This document shows, one piece after another, positions 1 through 7,752 of a DNA stretch of 31,270 bases. Position 1 is the stretch's first letter; each line of letters starts with the position of its first letter. The DNA lies in the NCBI GenBank assembly GCA_000432655.1, contig HF986284.1, forward strand, positions 13,812 through 45,081, in the 5' to 3' direction. This DNA comes from Bacteroides sp. CAG:1060. Its GTDB lineage: Bacteria; Bacteroidota; Bacteroidia; Bacteroidales; UBA932. Under the pieces are notes generated by a model. It saw nothing but the letters and a program-made list of their open reading frames with translations. It was not told the DNA's origin and ran no database searches. Position numbers and translations under genes: made by a program.

Positions 1-396
1 CTTCATTACCCTGCCGAGGGCATGATGAGGGGTCTTGGAAATACGTTTGTACGCATCTATAAGCATTACGTCACCGGACAGAATGGCGGTATCTTCGTTC
101 CATTTCTTCCACACTGTAGGCATTCCGCGACGAAGAGGCGAATGATCCATGATATCATCGTGCATCAAGGTAAAAGAATGAAACACTTCCAGCGCAGAAG
201 CGGGATACAGAATTCCGTCGTTGAAAGAATCCGCAAACATCGAATATGCAATAAGACACAGACGAGGTCTGACCCGCTTACCGCCTATCTCAATCATATA
301 TCTGAGAGGATCGTACAATCTTCTCGGCTCGTTCGAGAATTCTATATTATCGAACAATCTCTTGATGACATCGTCAATTCTGGCTTCCTTATTCAT
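1..396 (-). CDS. Polyprenyl (trans-isoprenyl) diphosphate synthase, 5' part, truncated by window edge
   Basis: The first 132 residues are readable from an ATG at 394-396 down to base 1 with no stop, so the gene continues outside the window. Class I trans-prenyltransferase hallmarks are present: GGKRVRP at residues 38-44, and the first aspartate-rich motif DDIMD at residues 80-84 followed by PLRRGMPT. Enzymes of this family condense isopentenyl diphosphate with allylic diphosphates in the cytoplasm to make farnesyl, geranylgeranyl or longer chains for quinones and undecaprenyl carriers. The residues just before DDIMD (FTLMH) include the chain-length positions, but I cannot assign product length from half a protein; the second aspartate-rich motif lies off the edge. 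It is divergent from rdgB across 112 bases. Confidence 0.93.
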   Translation of the reverse strand, partial: MNKEARIDDVIKRLFDNIEFSNEPRRLYDPLRYMIEIGGKRVRPRLCLIAYSMFADSFNDGILYPASALEVFHSFTLMHDDIMDHSPLRRGMPTVWKKWNEDTAILSGDVMLIDAYKRISKTPHHALGRVMK

Positions 397-508
397 CGCT
401 TATAGTTTCAAGTATGTTTTCAAAATAATAATACCAGTGTAACCTCCCGCACAACCAAGCGAATTTAGAAATTCTTTCTAACTTTACAAAATCGTTTATT
501 ACCCATTT

Positions 509-1126
509 ATGAAACTGTTATTTGCTACCGCCAACAAAAACAAGCTTCGCGAAGCTGCAGAAATACTGGGAGACATGGTACATGTGATTTCTCCCTCCGA
601 ACTCAATATAAACGCCGATGTGGAAGAGACCGGAGAAACCTTGCAGGACAATTCCATCCTCAAGGCCCGAACACTCTATGACCTGAGCGGTCTTGACTGC
701 TTCGCGGACGATACCGGACTGGAAGTGGAAGTCTTGAACGGTGCTCCGGGAGTACTGACGGCCAGATACGCTGCCTGCTTCCCGGGAGGAGCATTACCGC
801 ATGACAGCGAAGCCAACATGAACCGCCTTCTCGAAGAGTTGTCAGAATACAGTACACCAGAGAGCCGCAGGGCACGATTCAGAACCGTCATCACACTGAT
901 ATACGAAGGCAGGCAGTATTGCTTCGAAGGGATTGTCTCAGGGACAATAGCCCAGGGAAAAGCAGGCAACGGCGGATTCGGATATGACCCAATCTTCATT
1001 CCTGACGGATTTGGAGGAAGGACCATGGCCGAAATATCGGAAGACGAAAAAAACGCCATATCCCATCGCGGCAGAGCGCTTAGAGCTATGGCTGAATTTC
1101 TTTCTACCGTCCGCGAGGACTATTGA
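509..1126 (+). CDS. rdgB: XTP/dITP diphosphatase (RdgB/HAM1 family)
   Basis: The 205-residue length is normal for the Ham1/RdgB family. The N terminus MKLLFATANKNK carries the nucleotide-binding TxNxxK motif (residues 7-12). The catalytic acidic pair is in ADDTGLEV (Asp67-Asp68). GFGYDPIF (157-164) and SHRGRA (185-190) complete the conserved set. The enzyme hydrolyses non-canonical purine triphosphates (dITP, XTP) to monophosphates and pyrophosphate in the cytoplasm, keeping deaminated bases out of DNA and RNA. An imperfect -7-like box (TAACTTTA, 479-486) lies 22 bases before the start. Its last 7 bases overlap the end of the convergent rnr gene, so there is no space for a terminator between them. 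Confidence 0.95.
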   Translation: MKLLFATANKNKLREAAEILGDMVHVISPSELNINADVEETGETLQDNSILKARTLYDLSGLDCFADDTGLEVEVLNGAPGVLTARYAACFPGGALPHDSEANMNRLLEELSEYSTPESRRARFRTVITLIYEGRQYCFEGIVSGTIAQGKAGNGGFGYDPIFIPDGFGGRTMAEISEDEKNAISHRGRALRAMAEFLSTVREDY

Positions 1127-3210
1127 TCTTTCTTGGCTTTGGGTACGCTCCGTCTGCGACGAGGCTTTTCAGGCTCAGGCTCGCGGACGGTGTCTTGTCC
1201 GGCCTGGTCTTCGACCAATTCATAGTCAAGAAGACGCTGCTCAAGATTGGCGTTTTTCACCTTGATGCGCACAGAATCACCCAATTTGTATATCTTGCGG
1301 GTCCTTCTGCCCACAAGTCTGTAACGAGCCTCATCAAATTCGAAAAAGTCCGATTTGATGTCCCTGAGGGCTATCATTCCTTCCACTTTGGTAGGCTCTA
1401 TCGAAGCGTACATTCCCCATTCGGTGATTCCGGATACCGTAGCGTCAAACTCCTGTCCCACCTTATCCATCATGTACTCCACCAACTTGTATTTGACGGA
1501 TGTGCGTTCTGCATCAGCAGCCACCAACTCTCTTTCGGAAGCATACTGGCACTCCTTCTCGTAAACATCCTTTTTGGCACTCTCCGCCCCACCAAGGTAC
1601 AGGGCGAGCAGCCTGTGCACCATCAGGTCCGGATATCGTCTTATAGGAGAGGTGAAATGGGTGTAAAACTTGAATGCAAGTCCATAGTGCCCGATGTTGT
1701 CCGTACTGTAGCAGGCTTTCGCCATTGCCCTGAGGGCAAGATTCTCGAAGGCGTCATGCTCCGGCTTGCCTTTGGCCGAATCAAGCAACGCGCTGAGGGA
1801 TTTGGCTGCCGCCCGGCCGCTTGAAGGTTCATTCTCCGAGAATTTATATCCGAATCCCTTGGCAAATGTCCTCAGTCCCTCGAGCTTCAATTCGTTTGGC
1901 TCTCCGTGTATACGATAGACAAACGTCTTGGCATTTTTCTGCGCCACGCCGTTCATTTTACCTCCGGTAGCCACAAACTCCGCCACTGTCTTATTGGCCA
2001 GAAGCATGAAATCCTCAATAAGCCAATTGGCTTCCTTGGAAATCTTCTCATATACCCGTATCGGCTTACCCTCCGCATCGACCTCAACCTTCATCTCGGG
2101 ACGGTCAAAATCAATGGCTCCGGCCTTCTGCCTCGCAGCCCTCATTATGGATGAAAGACTGTTAAGCCTCAGAATCGCCTGTCCGAGCTCGTCGGACTCA
2201 GGCGCCGTACCGGCATCAATGTAAGCCTGCGCCTGCTCATAACTAAGTCTGTGATTGGACCTTATGGCCGCGCGTCCTATCCAGCGCGATTTGATTTCAG
2301 CTTTCGGCGTCATCTCGAATACGGCAGAGAAGACAAGTTTGTCCTCATCCGGACGCAGCGAACACAGCTTATTGCAGAGTTTCTCCGGAAGCATCGGGAC
2401 TGTCCTGTCCACAAGATAGACAGATGTTCCGCGCTCTCTGGCCTCCTTGTCAACTACTGACCCCGGAGTCACATAATAAGAAACATCGGCAATATGTACT
2501 CCTATCTCAAAGTTGCCGTTAGAAAGAGCCCTTATAGACAGCGCATCATCAAAATCCTTGGCATCAGCCGGATCAATTGTAAATGTAAACCTGTCCCTGA
2601 AATCCTTGCGGCCCTTCATCTCCCTGTCACCTATAACATCCGATATCTTGTCGGCCGCATCCTCAACTTCTTTCTCAAACTTATAAGGAAGATTGAACTC
2701 AGCTAGAATCGCATGCATCTCGGTATCGTTCTTCCCCGGCTCTCCAAGCACATCAGTGATATGTCCGCGCGGAGTCAAGTCCTTACGGTCCCAGCGGTCC
2801 ACCACCGCAGCCACTTTCATTCCCTGTCCGGCTCCGAGCCGCTCCGCTTCTTCCATGTCCACTTCTATATCGTACGGCATCACTCTGCTCTGCATCAACA
2901 CCCAGGCCTGCGTGCCGACACTGTGATACACCCCGACGAAAGGCTTCTTCGAGCGGCCGAGTATCTCTACCACTTCGCCTTCACAACGCTTGTCTTTCGT
3001 CTTGTTGCCTTCTTTGGTGACAGATACCCTTACCAAATCACCATTAAGTGCATGACGTGTCTTGGAAGCTTTTACGAATATGTCATCCTGCTCCCCTTCT
3101 CCGTCGGGAATCACAAAAATAAATCCTTCACGAGTCATCTGCACCCGACCCGTGACCTGCGGGAAGACCTTCCTCCTGCGGGGTTTGTCTCTTTTTACAC
3201 CTTTCTTCAT
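1120..3210 (-). CDS. rnr: Ribonuclease R (3'-5' exoribonuclease, RNase II/RNB family)
   Basis: 696 residues, the usual size for Bacteroidota RNase R. In order: a basic N terminus; a cold-shock/OB domain (about 18-85, GRVQMTREGFIFV); a second OB region; the RNB catalytic domain with the metal-binding motif DPADAKDFDDA at 213-223; and a C-terminal S1 domain (VSGITEWGMYASIE). The tail is rich in Lys and Arg, typical of RNase R rather than RNase II. It degrades structured RNA processively in the cytoplasm and helps in rRNA and mRNA turnover. The end overlaps rdgB by 7 bases tail-to-tail. A candidate -7 element lies only 8 bases before the ATG, so the mRNA may be nearly leaderless. Confidence 0.96.
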   Translation of the reverse strand: MKKGVKRDKPRRRKVFPQVTGRVQMTREGFIFVIPDGEGEQDDIFVKASKTRHALNGDLVRVSVTKEGNKTKDKRCEGEVVEILGRSKKPFVGVYHSVGTQAWVLMQSRVMPYDIEVDMEEAERLGAGQGMKVAAVVDRWDRKDLTPRGHITDVLGEPGKNDTEMHAILAEFNLPYKFEKEVEDAADKISDVIGDREMKGRKDFRDRFTFTIDPADAKDFDDALSIRALSNGNFEIGVHIADVSYYVTPGSVVDKEARERGTSVYLVDRTVPMLPEKLCNKLCSLRPDEDKLVFSAVFEMTPKAEIKSRWIGRAAIRSNHRLSYEQAQAYIDAGTAPESDELGQAILRLNSLSSIMRAARQKAGAIDFDRPEMKVEVDAEGKPIRVYEKISKEANWLIEDFMLLANKTVAEFVATGGKMNGVAQKNAKTFVYRIHGEPNELKLEGLRTFAKGFGYKFSENEPSSGRAAAKSLSALLDSAKGKPEHDAFENLALRAMAKACYSTDNIGHYGLAFKFYTHFTSPIRRYPDLMVHRLLALYLGGAESAKKDVYEKECQYASERELVAADAERTSVKYKLVEYMMDKVGQEFDATVSGITEWGMYASIEPTKVEGMIALRDIKSDFFEFDEARYRLVGRRTRKIYKLGDSVRIKVKNANLEQRLLDYELVEDQAGQDTVREPEPEKPRRRRSVPKAKKDQ

Positions 3211-3218
3211 ACGGGGAA

Positions 3219-3226
3219 CAAAGTTA
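3219..3226 (-). promoter_or_regulatory. Candidate -7 element for rnr
   Basis: On the minus strand the bases read TAACTTTG, a full match to the Bacteroidota -7 consensus TAnnTTTG. It ends 8 bases before the rnr ATG, placing the expected transcription start within a few bases of the start codon. I see no good TTTG -33 element at 19-21 bases, which limits confidence. Confidence 0.4.
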
Positions 3227-3248
3227 CGGATTTATCGGAGAATATTGT

Positions 3249-3256
3249 TATCTTTG
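3249..3256 (+). promoter_or_regulatory. Candidate -7 element for the DUF5020 gene
   Basis: TATCTTTG matches TAnnTTTG and ends 31 bases before the ATG at 3288. The -33 region is weak. It lies back to back with the rnr -7 box on the other strand, giving a compact divergent promoter between 3211 and 3287. Confidence 0.4.
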
Positions 3257-3287
3257 GGCGTTAGTTATCTTTATTTAAGGCAGATAA

Positions 3288-4049
3288 ATGAAAAAAATGT
3301 TCCTTTCGAGCATCATCGGTATCGGCATGATGCTCTGTCACAGCGCAAACGCGCAGACAAATCTTCAGATTCAGTACGACTTCGGCTCAGATCGTAAACA
3401 TGTCACCACGACATTCGAAGGCTTCTACAACGACCCATGGGGAAACACCTTCTTCTTCATTGACCATGATTTCAATTCCCGTGATGACAAAGGCAATGTC
3501 AAAGCACCAAGCGGCACCTACATGGAGGTGGCAAGATGCCTCAATTTCTGGCAGAACACGGTCATCTCTCCGCTCAGTCTTCATGTAGAGTATAACGGTG
3601 GTGTGTATAACGGATATACCATCAACAACGCATTCCTTACCGGTATAGACTACTTCCTCCACAGCGCCGATTTCCGATACACGCTGAATCTCAAAGCTCT
3701 GTACAAATACATCAGTTATTCTGACTCCGGCACCCACAGCAAACTTCCGATGCAGTTTACCGCCGTATGGGGAATGAAAGACCTGTTCGGAGTGAAAGGC
3801 CTGAGCTTTTCCGGATTTGCGGACTTCTGGTGGGAAGAGCACACGCTGATATTCGACAAGGACGGAGCAATTCTTCCAGAGCAGTCAAGCTTCGTATTCC
3901 TTTCCGAGCCGCAGCTTTGGTACAATGTAGGGGAACTGTTCGGCTGCAGCAACCTCAACCTCGGAGGCGAGATTGAACTTTCATACGATTTCGGCACCTG
4001 CAAGGGATTCCGCGCGCGTCCGTGCCTCGGCATGAAATGGGTATTCTAA
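3288..4049 (+). CDS. DUF5020 family outer-membrane protein
   Basis: 253 residues starting with a type I signal peptide that ends near SANAQ (about residues 1-23). The mature part begins NLQIQYDFGSDRKHVTTTFEG and includes DPWGNTFFFIDHDF, which I recognise as the pattern of the Bacteroidota family DUF5020 (Tsx-like nucleoside-channel superfamily). Alternating hydrophobic strands and a terminal aromatic residue (GMKWVF) fit an outer-membrane beta barrel. The transported molecule is unknown; a nucleoside-type solute is only a family-level guess. It is monocistronic: its own -7 box is upstream and a hairpin terminator follows at 4120. Confidence 0.82.
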   Translation: MKKMFLSSIIGIGMMLCHSANAQTNLQIQYDFGSDRKHVTTTFEGFYNDPWGNTFFFIDHDFNSRDDKGNVKAPSGTYMEVARCLNFWQNTVISPLSLHVEYNGGVYNGYTINNAFLTGIDYFLHSADFRYTLNLKALYKYISYSDSGTHSKLPMQFTAVWGMKDLFGVKGLSFSGFADFWWEEHTLIFDKDGAILPEQSSFVFLSEPQLWYNVGELFGCSNLNLGGEIELSYDFGTCKGFRARPCLGMKWVF

Positions 4050-4072
4050 AAACAGAGGTCGACTAAAAGTGA

Positions 4073-4093
4073 TGTGACCCCCAAAAGTTGGAC
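4073..4093. mobile_element. Possible solo terminus of an IS3-family element
   Basis: The bases around GTGACCCCCAAAAGTTGGAC resemble the terminal inverted repeats of IS3-family (IS150-group) insertion sequences common in Bacteroidota. No transposase frame and no partner inverted repeat follows; the next 180 bases hold two terminators. This would be a relic or a single tip. The resemblance is from memory of such ends, not from an alignment. Confidence 0.3.
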
Positions 4094-4119
4094 GGTATAA
4101 CATTAAAAAGTTTATTGGT

Positions 4120-4153
4120 AAAGAGTTCGGTATTGCACCGGACTCTTTCTTTT
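4120..4153 (+). terminator. Intrinsic terminator after the DUF5020 gene
   Basis: A 12-base stem (AAAGAGTTCGGT at 4120-4131, ACCGGACTCTTT at 4137-4148, one mismatch or wobble) has a 5-base loop and is followed by CTTTT. It lies 70 bases after the stop codon. A 21-base sequence that recurs after the terminator at 30011 starts in the T tract. Confidence 0.75.
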
Positions 4154-4170
4154 GTGAAGTTCGAAGTTCC
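4150..4170 (+). repeat. 21-bp dispersed repeat, copy 1
   Basis: The core GTGAAGTTCGAAGTTCC, preceded by four T, is identical to 30038-30058. It contains the tandem heptamer GAAGTTC twice. Both copies begin inside the T tract of a Rho-independent terminator, although the hairpins themselves are unrelated. Confidence 0.7.
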
Positions 4171-4224
4171 GCAGCGGCAGCATCTTCAGTGCGCGACACG
4201 GCCCCGTTCGGAGGTGAGCAGACA

Positions 4225-4260
4225 AAAAAAGTGGTCACGAAAAATCGTGACCACTTTTTT
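4225..4260. terminator. Strong bidirectional terminator ending the SusCD/protease operon
   Basis: A perfect 16-base inverted repeat (4225-4240 and 4245-4260) with an AAAA loop, flanked by A and T tracts so that it works on either strand. On the minus strand it lies 14 bases after the stop of the last lipoprotein gene and ends that transcription unit. On the plus strand it backs up the terminator at 4120. Confidence 0.9.
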
Positions 4261-4274
4261 GATATGTGATTGGC

Positions 4275-5303
4275 TTACCTTGAAATGTATGAATCTGAAG
4301 CCTTCTCAATCTTAGTTACAGAATCTGCGTCCTTCAAGCCGGATACCGTGATGCCGCTGGCGTCCCTCTTGGCTATGCATGCTGCGGTTGCAGCCTGAGC
4401 CTGCGCACTTTGAATCCTGGTTACACTCTCTACTGCGAGCTGGCCTCCATAAACGTATCCTATGAACTTCCCAGTTTTGTTGTCGAACAAGCCGTATGAC
4501 AGGTATTGGCCTTTACCAAGACCTACAGCGTAGTTGTCGGTATCAAGAGCCTGGAAGTAAAGTTCTCCACCGGTGTACGCTCTATTATCATCGGTAACTA
4601 CGATTGGAGCTACAATGCATGCTGTCTGTCCCTCAGGGAGGTTGAAAAGGTATGCGCCAACAGCATTGTCAACACCAAGAGGGAAGACGAAGAAAGTTTT
4701 GCCTTCTTCTTTAACCATGGTTCCTATGACAGGATATTTTGCTCCCGCTGCCTGTGTCTCTCCGAGAAGACCCCAGAAACCAATAGCACTGTTTTTTCCA
4801 TAAACGAAATCCCACTGCTCTGTGTGTGCTTCTCCGTCTTTAGTGCCTTTTGCAGCGAAAGATCCGGAATAGAAAGCTACTTCAGGTGCTATGAGAATTT
4901 CTGTCTGGCTGATTTGACCAATGCTACCAGCGCTGACGGTCTCAATCTTCAATGCGATATCGAAGATGCTTTCTTCGTTATTGATGACCCTGACGGTGAA
5001 TGCAGGAGTCTCTTCTGCGGAGTTGATTACAAGCTCTCTTTCGAGGAAACGGTAGTCAACGTTGCGCTCTGAGTAATCGTTGTCGTCTGCTGCCGGGATA
5101 TCCACGATCTTAACGGTCATAGGATATGTCACATTGGCGCCGCTAACCTTAACAGGCACGCTGAAGTTAGGTCCTTCCTCGAGGGAACATACATAAGAAT
5201 CCTGCTCGAAGCTGACAACTGCATCGCTGACAGTAGCTTTTTCACAAGATGCGGCGGCAAGTACAGCCAATCCCGCAAGAACGATGGTTCTAAATGCTTT
5301 CAT
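4275..5303 (-). CDS. Calx-beta-like surface lipoprotein (second of two paralogues)
   Basis: 342 residues with a lipoprotein signal peptide ending in AAASC (Cys20), followed by EK. Residues about 28-125 look like a Calx-beta-type immunoglobulin-like domain (VVSFEQDSYVCSLEEG, then NVDYRFLERELVINSAEE, then FTVRVINNEES). The rest is a second, probably beta-rich domain. It is recognisably paralogous to the lipoprotein at 8752-9627: both share the VSF/NVDY region, a GT-DG-A(H/Y)-(T/S)E-W stretch, a (V/I)GAYxF-VAP stretch and a D-x-(V/I)TK ending. It starts 17 bases after the subtilase stop and is the last gene before the terminator at 4225. The function is unknown; position suggests surface binding of substrate. 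No catalytic motif is visible. Confidence 0.75.
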   Translation of the reverse strand: MKAFRTIVLAGLAVLAAASCEKATVSDAVVSFEQDSYVCSLEEGPNFSVPVKVSGANVTYPMTVKIVDIPAADDNDYSERNVDYRFLERELVINSAEETPAFTVRVINNEESIFDIALKIETVSAGSIGQISQTEILIAPEVAFYSGSFAAKGTKDGEAHTEQWDFVYGKNSAIGFWGLLGETQAAGAKYPVIGTMVKEEGKTFFVFPLGVDNAVGAYLFNLPEGQTACIVAPIVVTDDNRAYTGGELYFQALDTDNYAVGLGKGQYLSYGLFDNKTGKFIGYVYGGQLAVESVTRIQSAQAQAATAACIAKRDASGITVSGLKDADSVTKIEKASDSYISR

Positions 5304-5320
5304 ATCAATTATTATTTAAA

Positions 5321-7750
5321 TTATATTTTCACTATTGTACTGTTTATCTCGACCTTGTCTGACTTGAGCTTGATTGAGTATACGCCTCCGGAGAGGGCGC
5401 TCATGTCGATTTTGCCAGGGCTGAACGGTGAGATATCCACATTTTCTTTAATAACACATTTTCCTGATGCAGAATAAATCTCGACATTTGCTGTGAAACT
5501 GTCTGCTGCACGGAAATAGAGATTGTCCTTTACAGGATTAGGATACATATCTACGGTTCTGGAAGAGCCGTCTCGAACAAGCAATTTAAGCTTTCCGCTT
5601 ACCTTTGCTCCGAAAGGATCGGTTGCCGTAATCTCAACTTCGTCGCTTCCATATTCGTGAGGAGTGAATATGAGTTTTCCTCCCTTGATTGCAAACTTGC
5701 CGATGTTTGTCTTGCTTACGTCGTAAGTAAGAGCGTCGCTGTCCGCATCAAAGAAATACTTCGACAAGTTGAGAGAAGATGCTTCGCCAATCTTATTGGC
5801 TACAAATCCGGTGAGAGGTTTCAGAATGATAGGAGTCTGGTTGGCATCAATTGAAACCCTGAATTCGCAACTGTGAACCTCGTCTTCCTGTCCGCATCCG
5901 ACGCTGAAAGTCATGTTGTACTCATTCTTTCTGTCCCAGTTCTTACCAACAGCCGTCTTGCCGTCCACGGTGACGATGAACCTTCTGTTAGGTCTGCTTG
6001 GATCCGGTGACAGAGTAATTCCATTGATTTCAGGTGTAATGGATACGTCAAGCTTATGTCCTGTCGGATTGTTTACGAGGAATACCAACTCTCTTGTCTG
6101 AGAAGGCTTCATCGACAGGTAATTGCTTGATTCCGGCTCGATGGTGTGCTCAGTGCTGGAGCTTCCCGTTATGGCTTCTCCTGCATTCACAAGACCGGAT
6201 CCGATCATCTCCACATTGTATGTGAGAACCTCCTCATTGACCGAAGCGAGAAGCATTCTTTCAAGATCCGCATTGGTGAATCCTGGTCCGCCACAATTGG
6301 ACAGTACAAGAGCGGCTACACCGGATACGTGAGGACAAGCCATTGATGTGCCCTGCATATATCCGTAGTCGTTTCTTGGAACTGTACTTAAGATTGTGTA
6401 TCCCTTGCGTGCATCTCCGCCCGGAGCGCAGATATCCACCCAACTTCCGAAATTGGAATAATATGCCCTTCTGTAATCGGCTCCGATGGAAGCTACTGCA
6501 AAAATTGGAGCATAGTTGGCCGGTGCACCGTTTCCTATATTGTCATTGCCTGCTGCGAAGATAACGATTCCTCCCTTCATTGGAGAATTGTCAAGCTGAT
6601 TGCCCTTGTTGTCGCATCCGGCATATTTGATAAAATAGTCAATGGCATCTCTCTCGTACGAGGATATCGTAGCCGCCATGGCATCGGTGTATTCGCTGCC
6701 TGTAAGCATTCCGTCCCCATTATAGTCGAAATTGTATCCCCAGCTGTTCTGTGAGATGACGGCACCATGGTCCGCACCCCATTTTATTGCCTGGGCTCCG
6801 TCTCCTCCTATATCTCCGGCTGCGGTAGTCATGAATATCTGGCATGACATAAGCTGCACGCCAGGTACTCCCTTGGCAGCATCACCACCGGCAATTCCAC
6901 AAACTCCTACTCCGTTGTTGTTCACAGCGGCAATGGTTCCCGCAACGTGGGTACCATGATCGTGAGCTGTGATTTTGCTGGAATTGTTGACAAAGTTGTA
7001 CCCACAGCTGCCAGTCTTTGGATCTGTCCACATATTGGCGGCGAGATCCGGGTGATCGTACTGGATACCTCCGTCCACCACGGATACGATTACGTTAGAG
7101 TTTCCTGCCACCTTGTCTTTCCATATTGGCAAGGCATTGACATCGCATCCTGCTGTCATTCCTTTCTGGGCACCGTCATTGTAGTAGTGCCACTGCTGGG
7201 AGAGATGCGGGTCGTTGAAGACCTTTGTCGCAGCTGAATTTGTGGCCGGAATATACTCTCCTGCCGGAATCACGGTGTTGTCGAACATCCCGACAATCTG
7301 GCGTCGAAACTCCACTTTCTCGATGCCCGGCTTTCCATAGAATGCCGCTTCAGCATCTCTAAGAGAGATGTTTTTCGGAAGTTCTACCCGATACCATCTG
7401 TCCAGGCCGGCTTCATGGGTGCGCTCCTCGTATTCTCCCGCGTAAGGGAATACTCTGGAAAGGCCCACAGGTTTCACGATACTGAAAACCTCATCTTCTG
7501 CCTTGGTCCCAAGGCAGAGGATTTCCAGATTCGCATCCACCTCGGCGATTCTTTCACGCATTGCATCGTTGACCTTGATGAGAATTTCTCCCTGGTGTAT
7601 GACGCTCGGGTGAATGGCAGCACCACTCGATTGGGAAATGAAACTGTCAGATGTCTCTGAAGCTGTGGATGTAACTGTCACATCTCTCTTGTCGCAAGCG
7701 CAGATAGCAAGAGACACTAAAACTATAGATGAAATAAAACTATATCGCAT
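5321..7750 (-). CDS. S8 (subtilisin-family) serine protease with T9SS-type C-terminal sorting domain
   Basis: 809 residues. The catalytic triad is complete: Asp226 (VSVVDGG), His265 (HDHGTHVAG) and Ser469 (QGTSMACPHVSG), with oxyanion Asn402 (FAAGNDN). Residues about 50-155 form a region that may act as a propeptide. The catalytic domain spans about 215-525 and contains a canonical EF-hand-type loop, DYNGDGMLTGSE (342-353). Two beta domains follow (about 540-640, and a cadherin-like one at 640-727 with KYFFDADSDALTYDVS). The last 80 residues (MYPNPVKDNLYF at 735-746, ending in IVKI) match the type A sorting tail of T9SS cargo. The N terminus looks like a lipoprotein signal (LAICAC, Cys19), which is unusual for such cargo. 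The gene starts 2 bases after the PorV-like stop, so coupled translation is likely. It probably degrades proteins at or outside the cell surface; substrate unknown. Confidence 0.92.
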   Translation of the reverse strand: MRYSFISSIVLVSLAICACDKRDVTVTSTASETSDSFISQSSGAAIHPSVIHQGEILIKVNDAMRERIAEVDANLEILCLGTKAEDEVFSIVKPVGLSRVFPYAGEYEERTHEAGLDRWYRVELPKNISLRDAEAAFYGKPGIEKVEFRRQIVGMFDNTVIPAGEYIPATNSAATKVFNDPHLSQQWHYYNDGAQKGMTAGCDVNALPIWKDKVAGNSNVIVSVVDGGIQYDHPDLAANMWTDPKTGSCGYNFVNNSSKITAHDHGTHVAGTIAAVNNNGVGVCGIAGGDAAKGVPGVQLMSCQIFMTTAAGDIGGDGAQAIKWGADHGAVISQNSWGYNFDYNGDGMLTGSEYTDAMAATISSYERDAIDYFIKYAGCDNKGNQLDNSPMKGGIVIFAAGNDNIGNGAPANYAPIFAVASIGADYRRAYYSNFGSWVDICAPGGDARKGYTILSTVPRNDYGYMQGTSMACPHVSGVAALVLSNCGGPGFTNADLERMLLASVNEEVLTYNVEMIGSGLVNAGEAITGSSSTEHTIEPESSNYLSMKPSQTRELVFLVNNPTGHKLDVSITPEINGITLSPDPSRPNRRFIVTVDGKTAVGKNWDRKNEYNMTFSVGCGQEDEVHSCEFRVSIDANQTPIILKPLTGFVANKIGEASSLNLSKYFFDADSDALTYDVSKTNIGKFAIKGGKLIFTPHEYGSDEVEITATDPFGAKVSGKLKLLVRDGSSRTVDMYPNPVKDNLYFRAADSFTANVEIYSASGKCVIKENVDISPFSPGKIDMSALSGGVYSIKLKSDKVEINSTIVKI

Positions 7751-7752
7751 CG

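Noticed and set aside
1123..1824. Long plus-strand open frame opposite rnr
   Set aside because: It lies entirely antisense to a well-conserved RNase R and shows no family motif; a coding shadow.
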